Below, piece after piece: positions 46,627 to 56,241 of a stretch of 64,000 nt of DNA. Position numbers and translations under genes: made by a program. This stretch comes from Amycolatopsis sp. QT-25 (GTDB lineage: Bacteria; Actinomycetota; Actinomycetes; Mycobacteriales; Pseudonocardiaceae), in contig NZ_CP120210.1 in NCBI RefSeq assembly GCF_029369745.1, positions 434,001-498,000 of the forward strand, in the 5' to 3' direction. The notes beneath the pieces are model-generated. The model was not told the DNA's origin, ran no database searches, and was given only the letters and a program-made list of their open reading frames with translations. Each line of letters begins with the position of its first letter. The first letter of the stretch is position 1.

Positions 46627-47075
46627 CGCCGGAGCCCGCCTTCTACGCCGAGCCCGGTGTCGGCTGGACGGCGTTGCTGTGGGCGCCGCTGTTCTCCCTC
46701 GCCGGGCTGCTCGCGGAACTGGCGACCGGCGGGCCGGTGCACTGGCTCGCCTGGATCCTGGTCGCGGCGGGGCTGGTGGCGATCACCGTGCCGTGGGTGT
46801 ACGCGCGCCGCCGGTACCTCTCGCTCGAAGTCACCGCGAACGGCTACCGGCAGGGCAGGGAAACCCTCGAGGCGGCCCGGATCGCCGAAGTCCTCGAAGA
46901 CGACGCCCCGGTCGGGGCGCGGGTCCTCGGCGGCGGCTGGACGGTCCCCAAGAAGCACGGCGAAGTCGGCTTGAAGCTCGAAGACGGCGTTTTCGTCCGC
47001 GCCTGGGCCAAGGATCCGGGCGCCCTCCGCGAGGCTCTCCGGGATTTGGTGCGTGCCCGCACCACAGGGTCATGA
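46623..47075 (+). CDS. DUF3093-like membrane protein
   Basis: 150 residues. Two membrane helices (about 18-38 and 43-63) precede a cytoplasmic beta domain with YLSLEVTANGYRQGRETL, ARVLGGGWTVPKKHGEVGLKLEDG and KDPGALREALRDLV, the pattern of the actinobacterial DUF3093 family. Function unknown. Start by ATGA overlap. Confidence 0.75.
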   Translation: MTPEPAFYAEPGVGWTALLWAPLFSLAGLLAELATGGPVHWLAWILVAAGLVAITVPWVYARRRYLSLEVTANGYRQGRETLEAARIAEVLEDDAPVGARVLGGGWTVPKKHGEVGLKLEDGVFVRAWAKDPGALREALRDLVRARTTGS

Positions 47076-47088
47076 GAAGCTGCTCACC

Positions 47089-47424
47089 GTGATCGACCTT
47101 CCCCAGCCGACCGGCGCCGACCTGTGGCCACCGGAGAACGCCCGGCGAGCAGCCCGGCTGCACAAACCCCTGCGTGCCGTGGTGGGAGCCGTCGAACTGG
47201 TCCTCGCCGCGCTCGCGGTGTGGGGTGCCTTCGCTTGCTGGAAGGCCGGTGTCGTCCCGGTCGAGATCACCTACGGCGAAACGACGCTGGAATCGCAGCG
47301 CTACTTCGGCGGCCCGCTCGCGGGCGCCATCGGGCTCGGTGTGCTGGCCGCGATCCTGGTGGTGGACGCGATCCGCCAGTTCCTGCTGGCCGTCCGGGCC
47401 AAGGGACGCAAGCCGAAGGACTAG
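47089..47424 (+). CDS. Small membrane protein with two helices
   Basis: 111 residues from GTG 47089. Helices at about 33-57 and 77-100; the part between (GETTLESQRYFGGPLAGA) is probably outside. A Lys/Arg tail (RAKGRKPKD) is cytoplasmic. It ends at TAG 47422-47424, inside CTAG shared with the convergent TspO stop. Confidence 0.75.
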   Translation: MIDLPQPTGADLWPPENARRAARLHKPLRAVVGAVELVLAALAVWGAFACWKAGVVPVEITYGETTLESQRYFGGPLAGAIGLGVLAAILVVDAIRQFLLAVRAKGRKPKD

Positions 47425-47912
47425 TTGAGCCAGACGACGGCGGCGTTGACCCCGGTCGAGAACAGCAACCACAGCAGATACGGCACGAGCAGCCAGGCCG
47501 CGAGCTTCGACCGGCGACCGAACTCCACCATCGTGACCGGCACCACGAAGTCCAGCACGACGACGTCGGCCAGCGCCAGGACGTGTGCGCCGCCGGCGAA
47601 GAACAGCGGCGTCCACAGCAAGGTCAGCAGCAGGCAGACGCCATAGAAGGCGAAGCCGCGCGTTTCGCCGTCGGTGCGCCAGTAGCACCAGCCCGCGACG
47701 GCGACCAGGAGCAGCAGGACCGACCACATCGGACCGTAGAGCCACCCCGGCGGCGCCCACGACGGGCGGGCCAGCGCGTTGTGCGTTCCGGAGCGGGTGG
47801 CGACCGCCAGCCCGGCCACGATCCCGACGATCGCCGACAGGGCGAGGAACCCGGCCAGGGCCTGCCAGCGCAGGCGGCGGTGGTGGGTCGGCGGTGACGG
47901 CACCGTGGACAC
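47421..47912 (-). CDS. tspO: TspO/MBR family protein
   Basis: 163 residues from GTG 47912 with GGAGG (47920-47924 on the other strand) 7 bases upstream. Five membrane helices, with the family motifs [43 protein letters not shown] and [22 protein letters not shown]. TspO binds porphyrins and cholesterol-like ligands; the position between hemB and hemL supports a tetrapyrrole role (inference). The stop codon overlaps the convergent neighbour's stop by 3 bases. Confidence 0.9.
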   Translation of the reverse strand: MSTVPSPPTHHRRLRWQALAGFLALSAIVGIVAGLAVATRSGTHNALARPSWAPPGWLYGPMWSVLLLLVAVAGWCYWRTDGETRGFAFYGVCLLLTLLWTPLFFAGGAHVLALADVVVLDFVVPVTMVEFGRRSKLAAWLLVPYLLWLLFSTGVNAAVVWLN

Positions 47913-48032
47913 GTGGATTCCTCCGCGAGGGTTCGACGGGAGGGCTCCCACCCTAGTGGGCCTGGTCACGCCATGCCGCCAAGCGCGAGGACTCGGCGGC
48001 GGGTGTCTCGGCGGATTTGCGAGACTGGGGAG

Positions 48033-49337
48033 GTGACTACCGGAGTCGATCAGTCCAAGGCATGGTTCGAACGAGCGAAGGCCGTGATCCCGGGCGGGGT
48101 GAACTCCCCGGTGCGGGCCTTCAACTCCGTCGGCGGCACCCCGCGGTTCATGGTGCGCGGTGAGGGGCCGTACCTCTGGGACGCCGACGACAATCGCTAC
48201 GTCGATCTGGTGTCGTCGTGGGGGCCGATGATCCTCGGGCACGCGCATCCGGACGTCGTCTCCGCCGCGCGCGAAGCGGCTGTCAACGGACTGTCGTTCG
48301 GCACGCCGACGCGCGGCGAGGTCGAACTGGCCGAGGAGATCATCGGCCGGGTCGAGCCGGTGCAGCAGGTGCGCCTGGTCAACTCCGGCACCGAGGCGAC
48401 GATGAGCGCGATCCGGCTGGCCAGGGGGTTCACCGGCCGGGCGAAGATCATCAAGTTCGCGGGCTGCTACCACGGGCACGTCGACGCGTTGCTCGCCGAA
48501 GCGGGCTCCGGCGTCGCGACCCTCGGCCTCCCGACGTCGCCAGGGGTCACCGGCGCGCAGGCGGCCGACACGATCGTGCTGCCCTACAACGACCTGGACG
48601 CGGTCCGTAAGTCCTTTGTGGACAACCCGGACTCGATCGCCGCGGTCATCACCGAAGCCGCCGCGGGCAACATGGGCGCCGTCGCCCCGGCCGACGGCTT
48701 CAACGCCGGGCTCGAGGAGATCGCGCACGAGCACGGCGCGCTGCTGATCATGGACGAGGTGATGACCGGGTTCCGCGTCTCGAAGGCGGGCTGGTTCGGT
48801 CTCGAAGGCGTCGCCGGTGACCTGTACACCTTCGGCAAGGTGATGTCCGGCGGGCTGCCCGCCGCGGCCTTCGGCGGCCGTGCCGACGTGATGGCGAAGC
48901 TGGCCCCGGGCGGGCCCGTGTACCAGGCGGGGACGCTGTCGGGGAACCCCGTCGCGGTCGCCGCCGGGCTCGCGACGCTGCGCGCGGCCGACGACGCCGT
49001 GTACGCGGCCCTCGACGCCAACGCGAAGCGGCTCGGCGACCTGTTCGGCCGGTCGCTGACCGAGGCCGGGGTCGCGCATACCGTGCAGTACGCGGGCAAC
49101 CTGGTCAGCGTGTTCTTCAGCGAAGACCCCGTGACGAACTACCTGGGCGCGCAGGCTTCGGAGACCTGGCGGTTCCCGGCGTTCTTCCACGCGCTCCTGG
49201 ACAACGGCGTGTACGCCCCGCCGAGCGCGTACGAGGCGTGGTTCGTCAACGCGGCCATGGGCGAGGCCGAGTTCGAGATCATCTCCTCCGCGTTGCGCGT
49301 CGCCGCCCGCGCCGCCGCCGAGGCGGTCCAGGCGTGA
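48033..49337 (+). CDS. hemL: Glutamate-1-semialdehyde 2,1-aminomutase
   Basis: 434 residues from GTG 48033. GGGGAG directly abuts the start, too close to act, whereas GAGACT (48021-48026) ends 6 bases before it, so a leaderless mRNA is likely. PLP lysine K269 in [58 protein letters not shown]. It moves the amino group to make ALA, after HemA. Coupled by GTGA to a histidine phosphatase, as in M. tuberculosis. Confidence 0.96.
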   Translation: MTTGVDQSKAWFERAKAVIPGGVNSPVRAFNSVGGTPRFMVRGEGPYLWDADDNRYVDLVSSWGPMILGHAHPDVVSAAREAAVNGLSFGTPTRGEVELAEEIIGRVEPVQQVRLVNSGTEATMSAIRLARGFTGRAKIIKFAGCYHGHVDALLAEAGSGVATLGLPTSPGVTGAQAADTIVLPYNDLDAVRKSFVDNPDSIAAVITEAAAGNMGAVAPADGFNAGLEEIAHEHGALLIMDEVMTGFRVSKAGWFGLEGVAGDLYTFGKVMSGGLPAAAFGGRADVMAKLAPGGPVYQAGTLSGNPVAVAAGLATLRAADDAVYAALDANAKRLGDLFGRSLTEAGVAHTVQYAGNLVSVFFSEDPVTNYLGAQASETWRFPAFFHALLDNGVYAPPSAYEAWFVNAAMGEAEFEIISSALRVAARAAAEAVQA

Positions 49338-49966
49338 GCGAGATGACGATCGTGCACCTGCTCCGCCACGGCGAGGTGCACAACCCGGACAAGATCCTGT
49401 ACGGCCGTCTGTCCGGTTTCAAGCTCTCCGAGAGCGGTCAGCGTCAGGCACTGACGGTCGCCGAAGCCGTCGCGACGCACGACATCGCACACGTCGTCGC
49501 TTCGCCCCTTCAGCGTGCGCAGGAGACCGCGGCGCCGATCGCCGCCGCGCACCGCCTCGACGTGGAGACCGACGAACGGCTCATCGAGGCCGACAACCGG
49601 TTCGAGGGCGAGCGGGTCGCCGTCGGCGATGGGGCCCTTCGCCAGCCGAAGCACTGGCCGAAGCTGGTCAACCCGTTCCGGCCGTCCTGGGGCGAGCCGT
49701 ACGTCGAGATCGCGCACCGCATGCTCGGCGCGGTCCACCGCGCGCGGCGCGCGGCCGAGGGGCACGAGGCGCTGTGCGTCTCGCACCAGCTGCCGATCTG
49801 GACCTTGCGGCGCTTCCTGGAGGCGAAGCGGCTCTGGCACGACCCGCGCGACCGGCAGTGTTCGCTCGCGTCGTTGACCAGCCTGGTCTTCGAGGGCGAG
49901 GAACTCGTGCGGATCGTCTACAGCGAGCCCGCCGGCACGACCGACCCGAAGGTGACCGGGGCATGA
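49334..49966 (+). CDS. Histidine phosphatase family protein
   Basis: 210 residues, GTG start by 4-base overlap. Phosphohistidine motif [21 protein letters not shown], acid region [15 protein letters not shown], and second His in [12 protein letters not shown]. Annotated phosphoglycerate mutase-like in M. tuberculosis (Rv0525), but the substrate is uncertain and glycolytic mutase work is done by gpmA. Followed by the TlpA-like gene with an ATGA overlap. Confidence 0.9.
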   Translation: MSEMTIVHLLRHGEVHNPDKILYGRLSGFKLSESGQRQALTVAEAVATHDIAHVVASPLQRAQETAAPIAAAHRLDVETDERLIEADNRFEGERVAVGDGALRQPKHWPKLVNPFRPSWGEPYVEIAHRMLGAVHRARRAAEGHEALCVSHQLPIWTLRRFLEAKRLWHDPRDRQCSLASLTSLVFEGEELVRIVYSEPAGTTDPKVTGA

Positions 49967-50544
49967 AGCGACTCGTGGCGGCCGTCGTCGGGCTGGTGCT
50001 CGTCGTCACGGGGTGCACCACCGGCAAGGACGCCGTCGTCACCGGCGGTTCGTTCAACTTCGTGTCGCCCGGCGGGAAGGTCGACATCACCTACGACGTC
50101 GCGGACCGCCAGCCGTCGCCGACGTTGTCCGGCGACGACCTGATGAACGAGGGCAAGCAGCTTTCCATCGCGGACTTCCCCGGCAAGGTCGTCGTGCTGA
50201 ACCTGTGGGGGCAGTGGTGCGGGCCGTGCCGCGTCGAGGCGCCGGAGATGCAGAAGGTCTTCGACCGGACCAAGGCGTCCGGCGTCCAGGTGGTCGGCAT
50301 CGACCTGCGGGACAACGACCGGACCCCGGCGCAGGACTTCGTACGGGACCGGAAGCTGACGTACCCGTCGATCTACGACCCGTCGGGGCGGACGCTGCTG
50401 CAGCTCTCGGGCTATCCGCGCAACATCATCCCGTCGACGATCGTGCTGGACAAACAGCACCGTGTCGCGGCGGTGTTCCTGCGGGACCTGCTGGCGTCGG
50501 ACCTGCTGCCCGTCGTCGAACGCCTGGTCGCCGAACCCGCCTGA
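49963..50544 (+). CDS. TlpA/ResA-like thioredoxin lipoprotein
   Basis: 193 residues. Lipobox VVTGC (Cys18); thioredoxin fold with WCGPC (Cys86, Cys89) in LNLWGQWCGPCRVEAPEM, and a cis-Pro region IIPSTIVLD. It should reduce apocytochrome c haem-binding cysteines outside the membrane, fed by CcdA downstream. Coupled to the upstream phosphatase by overlap; a long palindrome separates it from ccdA. Confidence 0.92.
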   Translation: MKRLVAAVVGLVLVVTGCTTGKDAVVTGGSFNFVSPGGKVDITYDVADRQPSPTLSGDDLMNEGKQLSIADFPGKVVVLNLWGQWCGPCRVEAPEMQKVFDRTKASGVQVVGIDLRDNDRTPAQDFVRDRKLTYPSIYDPSGRTLLQLSGYPRNIIPSTIVLDKQHRVAAVFLRDLLASDLLPVVERLVAEPA

Positions 50545-50551
50545 CCCTTCC

Positions 50552-50615
50552 CGCGATTCGGCACCTGATTGCGATCCTTGCACGCGCAAGGATCGCAACC
50601 AGGTGCCGAATCGCG
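50552..50615. repeat. Long palindrome, family A copy 4
   Basis: 30-base arms (from CGCGATTCGGCACCTGATTG) with one mismatch and a 4-base loop ACGC, starting 7 bases after the TlpA stop. The copy at 60436 is close to identical in the core. Confidence 0.9.
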
Positions 50616-50715
50616 AGGAAAGGGGCGGGACCAAGGTCCTGACCGGGTGCGACGTAGGTCCCGTTGAGGGCGCCCCGGCGTTTTCACCTCGACCACACTG
50701 CCTACGCTCCTTTGC

Positions 50716-51489
50716 GTGAACGGTGTTACCGAGCTGGCGCTTTCCGGGCCGCTGCTGCTCGCCGCGGCTGTCGCGCTGCTGGCCGGGACGATCTCCTTCG
50801 CGTCACCGTGCGTCGTGCCGCTGGTGCCCGGCTACCTCGCGTACCTGGCGGCGCTGGTGGGCGCGGACGCTCCCGCGGTCAGCGCGGACGAGGAGCGCAA
50901 GAAGGGCCGGTACGCCGTCGTCGGCGCGGCGGCGCTGTTCGTGCTGGGGTTCACCGTCGTCTTCGTGGTGACACTGGGAACGCTGGTGTGGATCGCCGAC
51001 ACCGTCCAGCTCAACATGGACCTTCTCCAGCGCCTCGGCGGCGTGCTGACCATCGCGATGGCGATGGTCTTCCTCGGCTGGATCCCGGGATTGCAGCGCG
51101 AGTTCCGTTCGCACCACGTGCCGCGCGGCGGACTGTGGGGCGCGCCGGTGCTCGGCGCGGTGTTCGGGCTCGGCTGGACGCCGTGCATCGGGCCGACGCT
51201 GTCCGCGGTCACCACCCTGGCCAGCGCCACCGGCGGCGCCGCCGTCCGCGGGTACGCGCTCATCCTGGTGTATTGCCTTGGCCTCGGCGTCCCGTTCCTG
51301 CTCATCGCGGTCGGTGCCCGCTGGGCCGTCCGCGCGACCGACTGGCTGCGCCGCCACGGCCGTCAGGTGCAGATCTTCGGCGGCGTCCTGTTGATGATCG
51401 TCGGCGTCCTGCTGGTGACCGGACTGTGGGGCGACATGATCGGCTGGATCCGGAACACCCTCGTGAACGACCTCAGGCTGCCCTTGTGA
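50716..51489 (+). CDS. ccdA: Cytochrome c biogenesis protein CcdA
   Basis: 257 residues, six membrane helices. Redox cysteines Cys32 in FASPCVVPLVPGY and Cys157 in GWTPCIGPTLS lie in helices 1 and 4, as in CcdA/DsbD-core proteins. It carries electrons from thioredoxin across the membrane to TlpA/ResA. TACGCT (50703-50708) ends 7 bases before the GTG: likely leaderless. GTGA overlap couples it to resB. Confidence 0.94.
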   Translation: MNGVTELALSGPLLLAAAVALLAGTISFASPCVVPLVPGYLAYLAALVGADAPAVSADEERKKGRYAVVGAAALFVLGFTVVFVVTLGTLVWIADTVQLNMDLLQRLGGVLTIAMAMVFLGWIPGLQREFRSHHVPRGGLWGAPVLGAVFGLGWTPCIGPTLSAVTTLASATGGAAVRGYALILVYCLGLGVPFLLIAVGARWAVRATDWLRRHGRQVQIFGGVLLMIVGVLLVTGLWGDMIGWIRNTLVNDLRLPL

Positions 51490-53063
51490 CCACCCCATAC
51501 CGCCCGACGCCGCTCAAGCGCGTCTTCGCCTTCCTGCGCAACACCTGGCGCGGATTGACGTCGATGCGCACCGCACTGGTGCTGCTGTTCCTGCTCGCGC
51601 TCGCCGCGATGCCCGGCGCGCTGCTGCCGCAGCGGAACCTCAACGTCGCCAAGACCGACGAGTACATCGCCGCGCACGGCTGGTGGGGTGAACTGCTCGA
51701 CCGCACGCAGTTCTTCGAGGTCTACGGCAGCGTCTGGTTCTCCGCGATCTACCTCCTGCTGATGATCTCCCTCATCGGCTGTCTCGCGCCGCGCAGCCTC
51801 GAATACGCGAAGGCGATGCGCGCGAAGCCGGTGCTCACGCCGCGCAAGCTTTCGCGGATGCCGCATCACGTGTCCGCCACGATCGACCGGACCCCCGAGA
51901 CGGTCATGGAGGACACTCACGCGCTGCTCAAAGGGTGGCGCCGCGTCGAGCACGAAGACGCCGACGGAACGCGAAGCATCTCCGCCGAACGCGGGTACCT
52001 TCGCGAGACCGGAAACCTCGTCTTCCACTTCGGCATGCTGGGCCTGATCGTCTTCTTCGCGCTGGGCAAGCTGTTCGGCTACGAAGGCCAGGTCATCGTC
52101 CAGGCCGACCACAGCCAGTGGTGCAACTCCGGCATCCTCGGCTACGACACCTTCAACGCCGGGCTGCGCGTCGACGGCACCGATCTCAACGCGTTCTGCA
52201 TCCGGTTGAAGGACTTCGAGGCGCGCTACACCGAGAGCGGGCAGGCGAACTACTACCACTCGAACATGGAGTACCAGTCCGGCGAAGATCTGAAGACCGG
52301 CGTGTGGAAGCCGTACGGGCTCGAGGTCAACTCGCCACTGCGCACCGCGGGCGACCGCGTCTACCTGCTGAACTTCGGTTACTCCCCGAAGTTCACGGTG
52401 ACCTTCCCCGACGGCACCGTGCGCACCAACATCACTCCGTGGCGGCCCGCCGACGAGCCCACGAAGCTCTCCGAAGGCGCGACGAAGATCGACCAGCCGG
52501 GTATCGCGGACCCGATCGAACGCCGCACCCGGCAGCTCGCGATCACCGGTCTGCTCGCGCCGACCGCGTTCCTGCACGGCAACGTGCTGACGTCGTCGCG
52601 GCCCGAGGCGAACAAGCCCGCCGTGGCCGTGGACATCTACCGCGGCGACCTGGGCCTCGACGCGGGCCGGGGTCAGTCGATCTTCCAGATCGACCAGTCG
52701 CTCGTCGCGGACGGCAGGCTGAAGAAGCTCACCCGGCAGAACCTGGACCAGGGTCAGGAGACCGTGCTGGACGACGGCACGAAGGTCCGCTTCGACGGTG
52801 TCCAGGAATGGGTGGCGATCCAGGTCTCGCACGATCCCGTGCAGGGCTGGGTGCTGGGCTGCGCGGTCGTGATGCTGCTCGGGCTGGCGGGATCGCTGCT
52901 GGTCAAACGGCGCCGGGTGTGGGTGCGGGTGAGCCCGGCGCGTGAAGGTGAGACGGGTACCGTGATCGAGGTCGCCGGGCTGGCGCGCACCGACCAGGCG
53001 GGCTACGGCGAAGAGTTCCAGCGGATCAGCGCCAAGCTGGTCCAGGGGCAGAGAGGCAACTAG
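51486..53063 (+). CDS. resB: Cytochrome c biogenesis protein ResB (Ccs1)
   Basis: 525 residues from GTG 51486. Three N-terminal helices (SMRTALVLLFLLALAAMPGALLP, IYLLLMISLIGCLAP, LVFHFGMLGLIVFFALGKL), a large extracytoplasmic domain (about 205-455), and a last helix (VLGCAVVMLLGLAGSLLV). It forms the System II haem handling and ligation complex with CcsB. ccsB follows after 5 bases. Confidence 0.94.
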   Translation: MTTPYRPTPLKRVFAFLRNTWRGLTSMRTALVLLFLLALAAMPGALLPQRNLNVAKTDEYIAAHGWWGELLDRTQFFEVYGSVWFSAIYLLLMISLIGCLAPRSLEYAKAMRAKPVLTPRKLSRMPHHVSATIDRTPETVMEDTHALLKGWRRVEHEDADGTRSISAERGYLRETGNLVFHFGMLGLIVFFALGKLFGYEGQVIVQADHSQWCNSGILGYDTFNAGLRVDGTDLNAFCIRLKDFEARYTESGQANYYHSNMEYQSGEDLKTGVWKPYGLEVNSPLRTAGDRVYLLNFGYSPKFTVTFPDGTVRTNITPWRPADEPTKLSEGATKIDQPGIADPIERRTRQLAITGLLAPTAFLHGNVLTSSRPEANKPAVAVDIYRGDLGLDAGRGQSIFQIDQSLVADGRLKKLTRQNLDQGQETVLDDGTKVRFDGVQEWVAIQVSHDPVQGWVLGCAVVMLLGLAGSLLVKRRRVWVRVSPAREGETGTVIEVAGLARTDQAGYGEEFQRISAKLVQGQRGN

Positions 53064-53068
53064 AGGTC

Positions 53069-54037
53069 ATGCCGATCAACGAGACGCTGTCCCAGTACAG
53101 CGACTACTCCTATACCACCGCGACGGCGATCTACGTCATCGCGTTGATGTTCGCCCTCATCGAGCAGGGTTTCGGCGCGAAGGGCCGCCTCGCGGCGGAG
53201 CGCAGCATCCAGCGCTCCCGTGACCTGGTCGGCGCGGGTGGTCCGCCGGCTTACGGGACGCCCGTCGAGCCCTCGCGCGAGATCGGCCGCCCCGAGCGCA
53301 TCGGCCGCATGGGCGCCGCGCTGCTGGTGCTGGCCGCGCTACTCCACCTGGCCGCGATCGTGCTGCGCGGGCTCGCCGTGCACCGCGCGCCGTGGGGCAA
53401 CCTCTACGAATACGGCATGGCCACGACCTTCGTCGCCGTCGTGACCTGGCTCGTCATCATGCGGAAGTTCCCGGTCCGCCACCTCACCGGCTTCCTGCTG
53501 CTGCCGGTCGTGATCCTGATGTTCGTCAACGGCACCATGCTGTACACGACGGCCGCGCCGGTACAGCCCGCGCTCCAGTCCTACTGGGTGATCATCCACG
53601 TTTCCGCGGCGATCATCGGCTCGGGTGTCTTCCTGGTGCCGGGGGTCGCGAGCGTTCTCTACCTCTTCCGTGCCGCCCACGACGACGACCCGGCGAAGTT
53701 CGCCAAGTTCGGCTCGAAGTTGCCCGCAGCGGACGTGCTCGACCGCATCGCCTACCGCACCACCATCTTCGCCTTCCCGATCTTCACCTTCGGCGTGCTC
53801 TGCGGCGCGGTGTGGGCCGAGGCGGCGTGGGGCCGGTTCTGGGGCTGGGACCCCAAGGAGACCGTCGCTTTCGTGGCGTGGGTGGTCTACGCGGCGTACC
53901 TGCACTCCCGTGCCACCGCGGGCTGGCGCGGGAAGCGGGCCGCGCTCATCAACATCGTCGGGTTCTCCGCGACGATCTTCAACATGTTCTTCGTGAACCT
54001 GGTCACCTCGGGTCTGCACTCCTACGCCGGGGGCTGA
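53069..54037 (+). CDS. ccsB: Cytochrome c biogenesis protein CcsB (CcsA family)
   Basis: 322 residues, about eight membrane helices. Haem-handling WWD-type motif AAWGRFWGWDPKETVAFVAWVVYAAYLH, with flanking histidines in VIIHVSAAIIG and ATIFNMFFVNLVTSGLHSY. With ResB it exports and attaches haem to apocytochrome c. The order hemL-phosphatase-tlpA-ccdA-resB-ccsB is shared with mycobacteria. Confidence 0.95.
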   Translation: MPINETLSQYSDYSYTTATAIYVIALMFALIEQGFGAKGRLAAERSIQRSRDLVGAGGPPAYGTPVEPSREIGRPERIGRMGAALLVLAALLHLAAIVLRGLAVHRAPWGNLYEYGMATTFVAVVTWLVIMRKFPVRHLTGFLLLPVVILMFVNGTMLYTTAAPVQPALQSYWVIIHVSAAIIGSGVFLVPGVASVLYLFRAAHDDDPAKFAKFGSKLPAADVLDRIAYRTTIFAFPIFTFGVLCGAVWAEAAWGRFWGWDPKETVAFVAWVVYAAYLHSRATAGWRGKRAALINIVGFSATIFNMFFVNLVTSGLHSYAGG

Positions 54038-54116
54038 CCGCCGCCGCTGCACGCGAGCCGACTACCGTCAATACTGAGGTAACGGGGGAAGACGTGCGCG
54101 GAGGAGGAATTCAGCG

Positions 54117-55442
54117 GTGACCGGACCCAGCGAAGAATCGGCTCCTGGCCACCCAGAACCCACCGAGAGCGTCCCGCCCTCGGAGTTGTTCTCCGAGGAC
54201 AGGACGGACTCGGCACCGCATCCGAACGCCGGTGGCTTCGAGGCCGAGCCGACCCAGGTCGTCCAGCCCCAGTACCCGCAGCAGGGGCAGTATCCGCAGC
54301 AGCAGCCCACTCAGCCGCCGCTGCCGCAGCCGTCGCAGGGCCAGTACCAGCAGCCCTACGACCAGAACCTGCCTCCGCTGCATCCTCAGCAGCAGCCGCC
54401 GCAGGCCGCCCAGTACCCGCCTCAGCAGCAGTACGCGCCGCCGCCGCAGCCGGTCCAGCAGCCCGCGGTGCCGGGCCTCCCGCAGCCGCAGGGCAGGCAC
54501 GCGCTCCCGGACGAACTCGCCACCGCGAGTCTGGTGAAGCCGCAGAAACGCAAGCCGCAGTCGGGCTGGCGCAAGGCCCTGTACGTGGGCACCGGAAAGC
54601 TCGTCAACCCGGGGGAGAGTCCCAGGGACACGCGCAAGCGTGAACTGATCGCGCAGATCAACCAGCCGCTGCGCGGGTGCTACAAGATCGCGATGCTGAG
54701 CCTCAAGGGCGGCGTCGGCAAGACCACCACGACCACCACACTGGGCTCGACGTTCGCTTCGCTGCGCGGTGACCGCGTCGTCGCCGTCGACGCGAACCCG
54801 GACCGCGGGACGCTGTCGCAGAAGATCCCGATCGAGACCACCGCGACCGTCCGGCACCTGTTGCGCGACGCGGACAAGATCACCCGGTACAGCGACGTCC
54901 GGTCGTACACCTCACAGGGCGGGAGCCGGCTGGAGATCCTTGCCAGCGAGCAGGATCCGGCGGTTTCGGAGGCCTTCTCCGAGGACGATTACCGGCGCAC
55001 GGTCAACCTGCTGGAGCACTTCTACAACATCGTGCTCACCGACTGCGGGACCGGTTTGATGCACTCGGCGATGAAGGGCGTCCTGGACGTCGCGGACGCG
55101 CTGGTGGTGGTCTCGTCCGGCTCCGTCGACGGGGCGCGCAGTGCGTCGGCCACACTCGACTGGCTGGAGGCGCACGGCTACGGCGACCTGGTCAAACGCT
55201 CCGTCGCGGTGATCAACTCGGTCCGGCCGAAGGGTGGCTCCGTCGATCTGGACAAGCTCTCCGCGCACTTCGGCGCGCGGGTCCGCTCGGTCTGCCGCAT
55301 CCCGTTCGACCCGCACCTGGAAGAAGGCGCCGAAATCGAACTGGACCGGCTCCACGAGGACACCCGGCTGGCCTTGCTGGAACTGGCGGCCACCGTCGCC
55401 GACGGCTTCGGCGGCCAGCAGTACCGGCCGATCCAGCCGTAG
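54117..55442 (+). CDS. MinD/ParA-like ATPase with proline/glutamine-rich N-terminus
   Basis: 441 residues, GTG with AGGAGGAATT 6-16 bases upstream. N-terminal about 185 residues are Pro/Gln rich; the P-loop ATPase follows with the deviant Walker A KGGVGKTTTTTT (197-208), switch region TDCGTGLMHSAM, and ALVVVSSGSVDGARSASATLDWL. Related to Rv0530 and the EspI-type ATPases of actinobacteria that carry disordered N-termini. No ESX genes are nearby. TACCGT at 54062-54067 may be its promoter -10. Confidence 0.88.
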   Translation: MTGPSEESAPGHPEPTESVPPSELFSEDRTDSAPHPNAGGFEAEPTQVVQPQYPQQGQYPQQQPTQPPLPQPSQGQYQQPYDQNLPPLHPQQQPPQAAQYPPQQQYAPPPQPVQQPAVPGLPQPQGRHALPDELATASLVKPQKRKPQSGWRKALYVGTGKLVNPGESPRDTRKRELIAQINQPLRGCYKIAMLSLKGGVGKTTTTTTLGSTFASLRGDRVVAVDANPDRGTLSQKIPIETTATVRHLLRDADKITRYSDVRSYTSQGGSRLEILASEQDPAVSEAFSEDDYRRTVNLLEHFYNIVLTDCGTGLMHSAMKGVLDVADALVVVSSGSVDGARSASATLDWLEAHGYGDLVKRSVAVINSVRPKGGSVDLDKLSAHFGARVRSVCRIPFDPHLEEGAEIELDRLHEDTRLALLELAATVADGFGGQQYRPIQP

Positions 55443-55450
55443 TCCGACGC

Positions 55451-55633
55451 CTACTCCTTGTCCTCGTCTTTACCTTTGCGCTGCTGCTCACCGAGCTTGC
55501 GCAGGAAGTCGGGGTCGTCGTCCGGGGCCAGCGTCGGTCGCGACGAGGGCACCCCGACGCGCTCGATCCCGAACGCGCGCCACAACACCACGGCGACGGT
55601 GAGCGCTCCGATGGCCGCGAGCAGATAGATCAT
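55451..55633 (-). CDS. Small single-helix membrane protein
   Basis: 60 residues: one helix at the start (MIYLLAAIGALTVAVVLWRAFG) and a charged tail (FLRKLGEQQRKGKDEDKE). GAAAGGGG upstream of the ATG. Corresponds to short proteins in this place in related genomes (M. tuberculosis Rv0530A). Function unknown. Confidence 0.72.
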   Translation of the reverse strand: MIYLLAAIGALTVAVVLWRAFGIERVGVPSSRPTLAPDDDPDFLRKLGEQQRKGKDEDKE

Positions 55634-55722
55634 GCTCGGCCCCTTTCCGCGTGGAGGACGTTGCTCAGTCCCACGAGGCTAGCCTCTTTGCCGCGTGCGG
55701 GGGGACTCATGGATACCCCAAT

Positions 55723-55754
55723 GTGACGAAGGGCGATTTCCTGCCCTTCGTCAC
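55723..55754. terminator. Nested hairpin after bldC
   Basis: Perfect 12-base arms GTGACGAAGGGC around GATTTCCT; outer GGGACTC (55702) and GAGTCCC (55757) can extend it. It is 29 bases downstream of the bldC stop. Confidence 0.7.
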
Positions 55755-55782
55755 CGGAGTCCCTTTCCGGGGAAATTCCGGG

Positions 55783-55995
55783 TCAGACCTTGCGCGCGGG
55801 CTCGCTGGCGTCGGTGGTCAGCTCGGCGAGGAGCTCGTTCACCTCGGCCTCGCGGAACCGGCGGTGCCCGCCGGGAGTGCGGATCGAGCCGATCCGGCCC
55901 GCGGTCGCCCAGCGGGTCACGGTCTTGGGATCGACCCGGAACAGGGCCGCCACTTCACCGGGGGTGAGCAACCTACCGCCCATGGTCGCGGTCAT
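55783..55995 (-). CDS. bldC: Developmental regulator BldC
   Basis: 70 residues from ATG 55995, with AAGGAGG about 6 bases upstream. MerR-like winged helix LLTPGEVAALFRVDPKTVTRWATAGRIGSIRTPGGHRRFREAEV matches Streptomyces BldC almost throughout; BldC delays sporulation and binds direct repeats cooperatively. The gene is divergent from the Lrp-type gene across 246 bases that are AT-richer than average. Confidence 0.93.
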   Translation of the reverse strand: MTATMGGRLLTPGEVAALFRVDPKTVTRWATAGRIGSIRTPGGHRRFREAEVNELLAELTTDASEPARKV

Positions 55996-56241
55996 TTTCC
56001 GCCTCCTTCACGGTTCCCGTGCTAAACCGGGGGCGGGCCCCATGCCCGTCGTGCCGGGTAGCCAATACGGCAATCGTTGCATCTCACCCGCCAGGTACTC
56101 GAACGGTTGTCCAAGAGTAAAGGGCCCTTAAAGGTCAAAACCGACAACCAAGACACACCCCCGTGGCCCCAGGTCTTGTCACGTAGGTACGAAAACGCGC
56201 CCTGATCCCGCGAATCGGGCCGTGGCACCTAAGGTGTAGCG

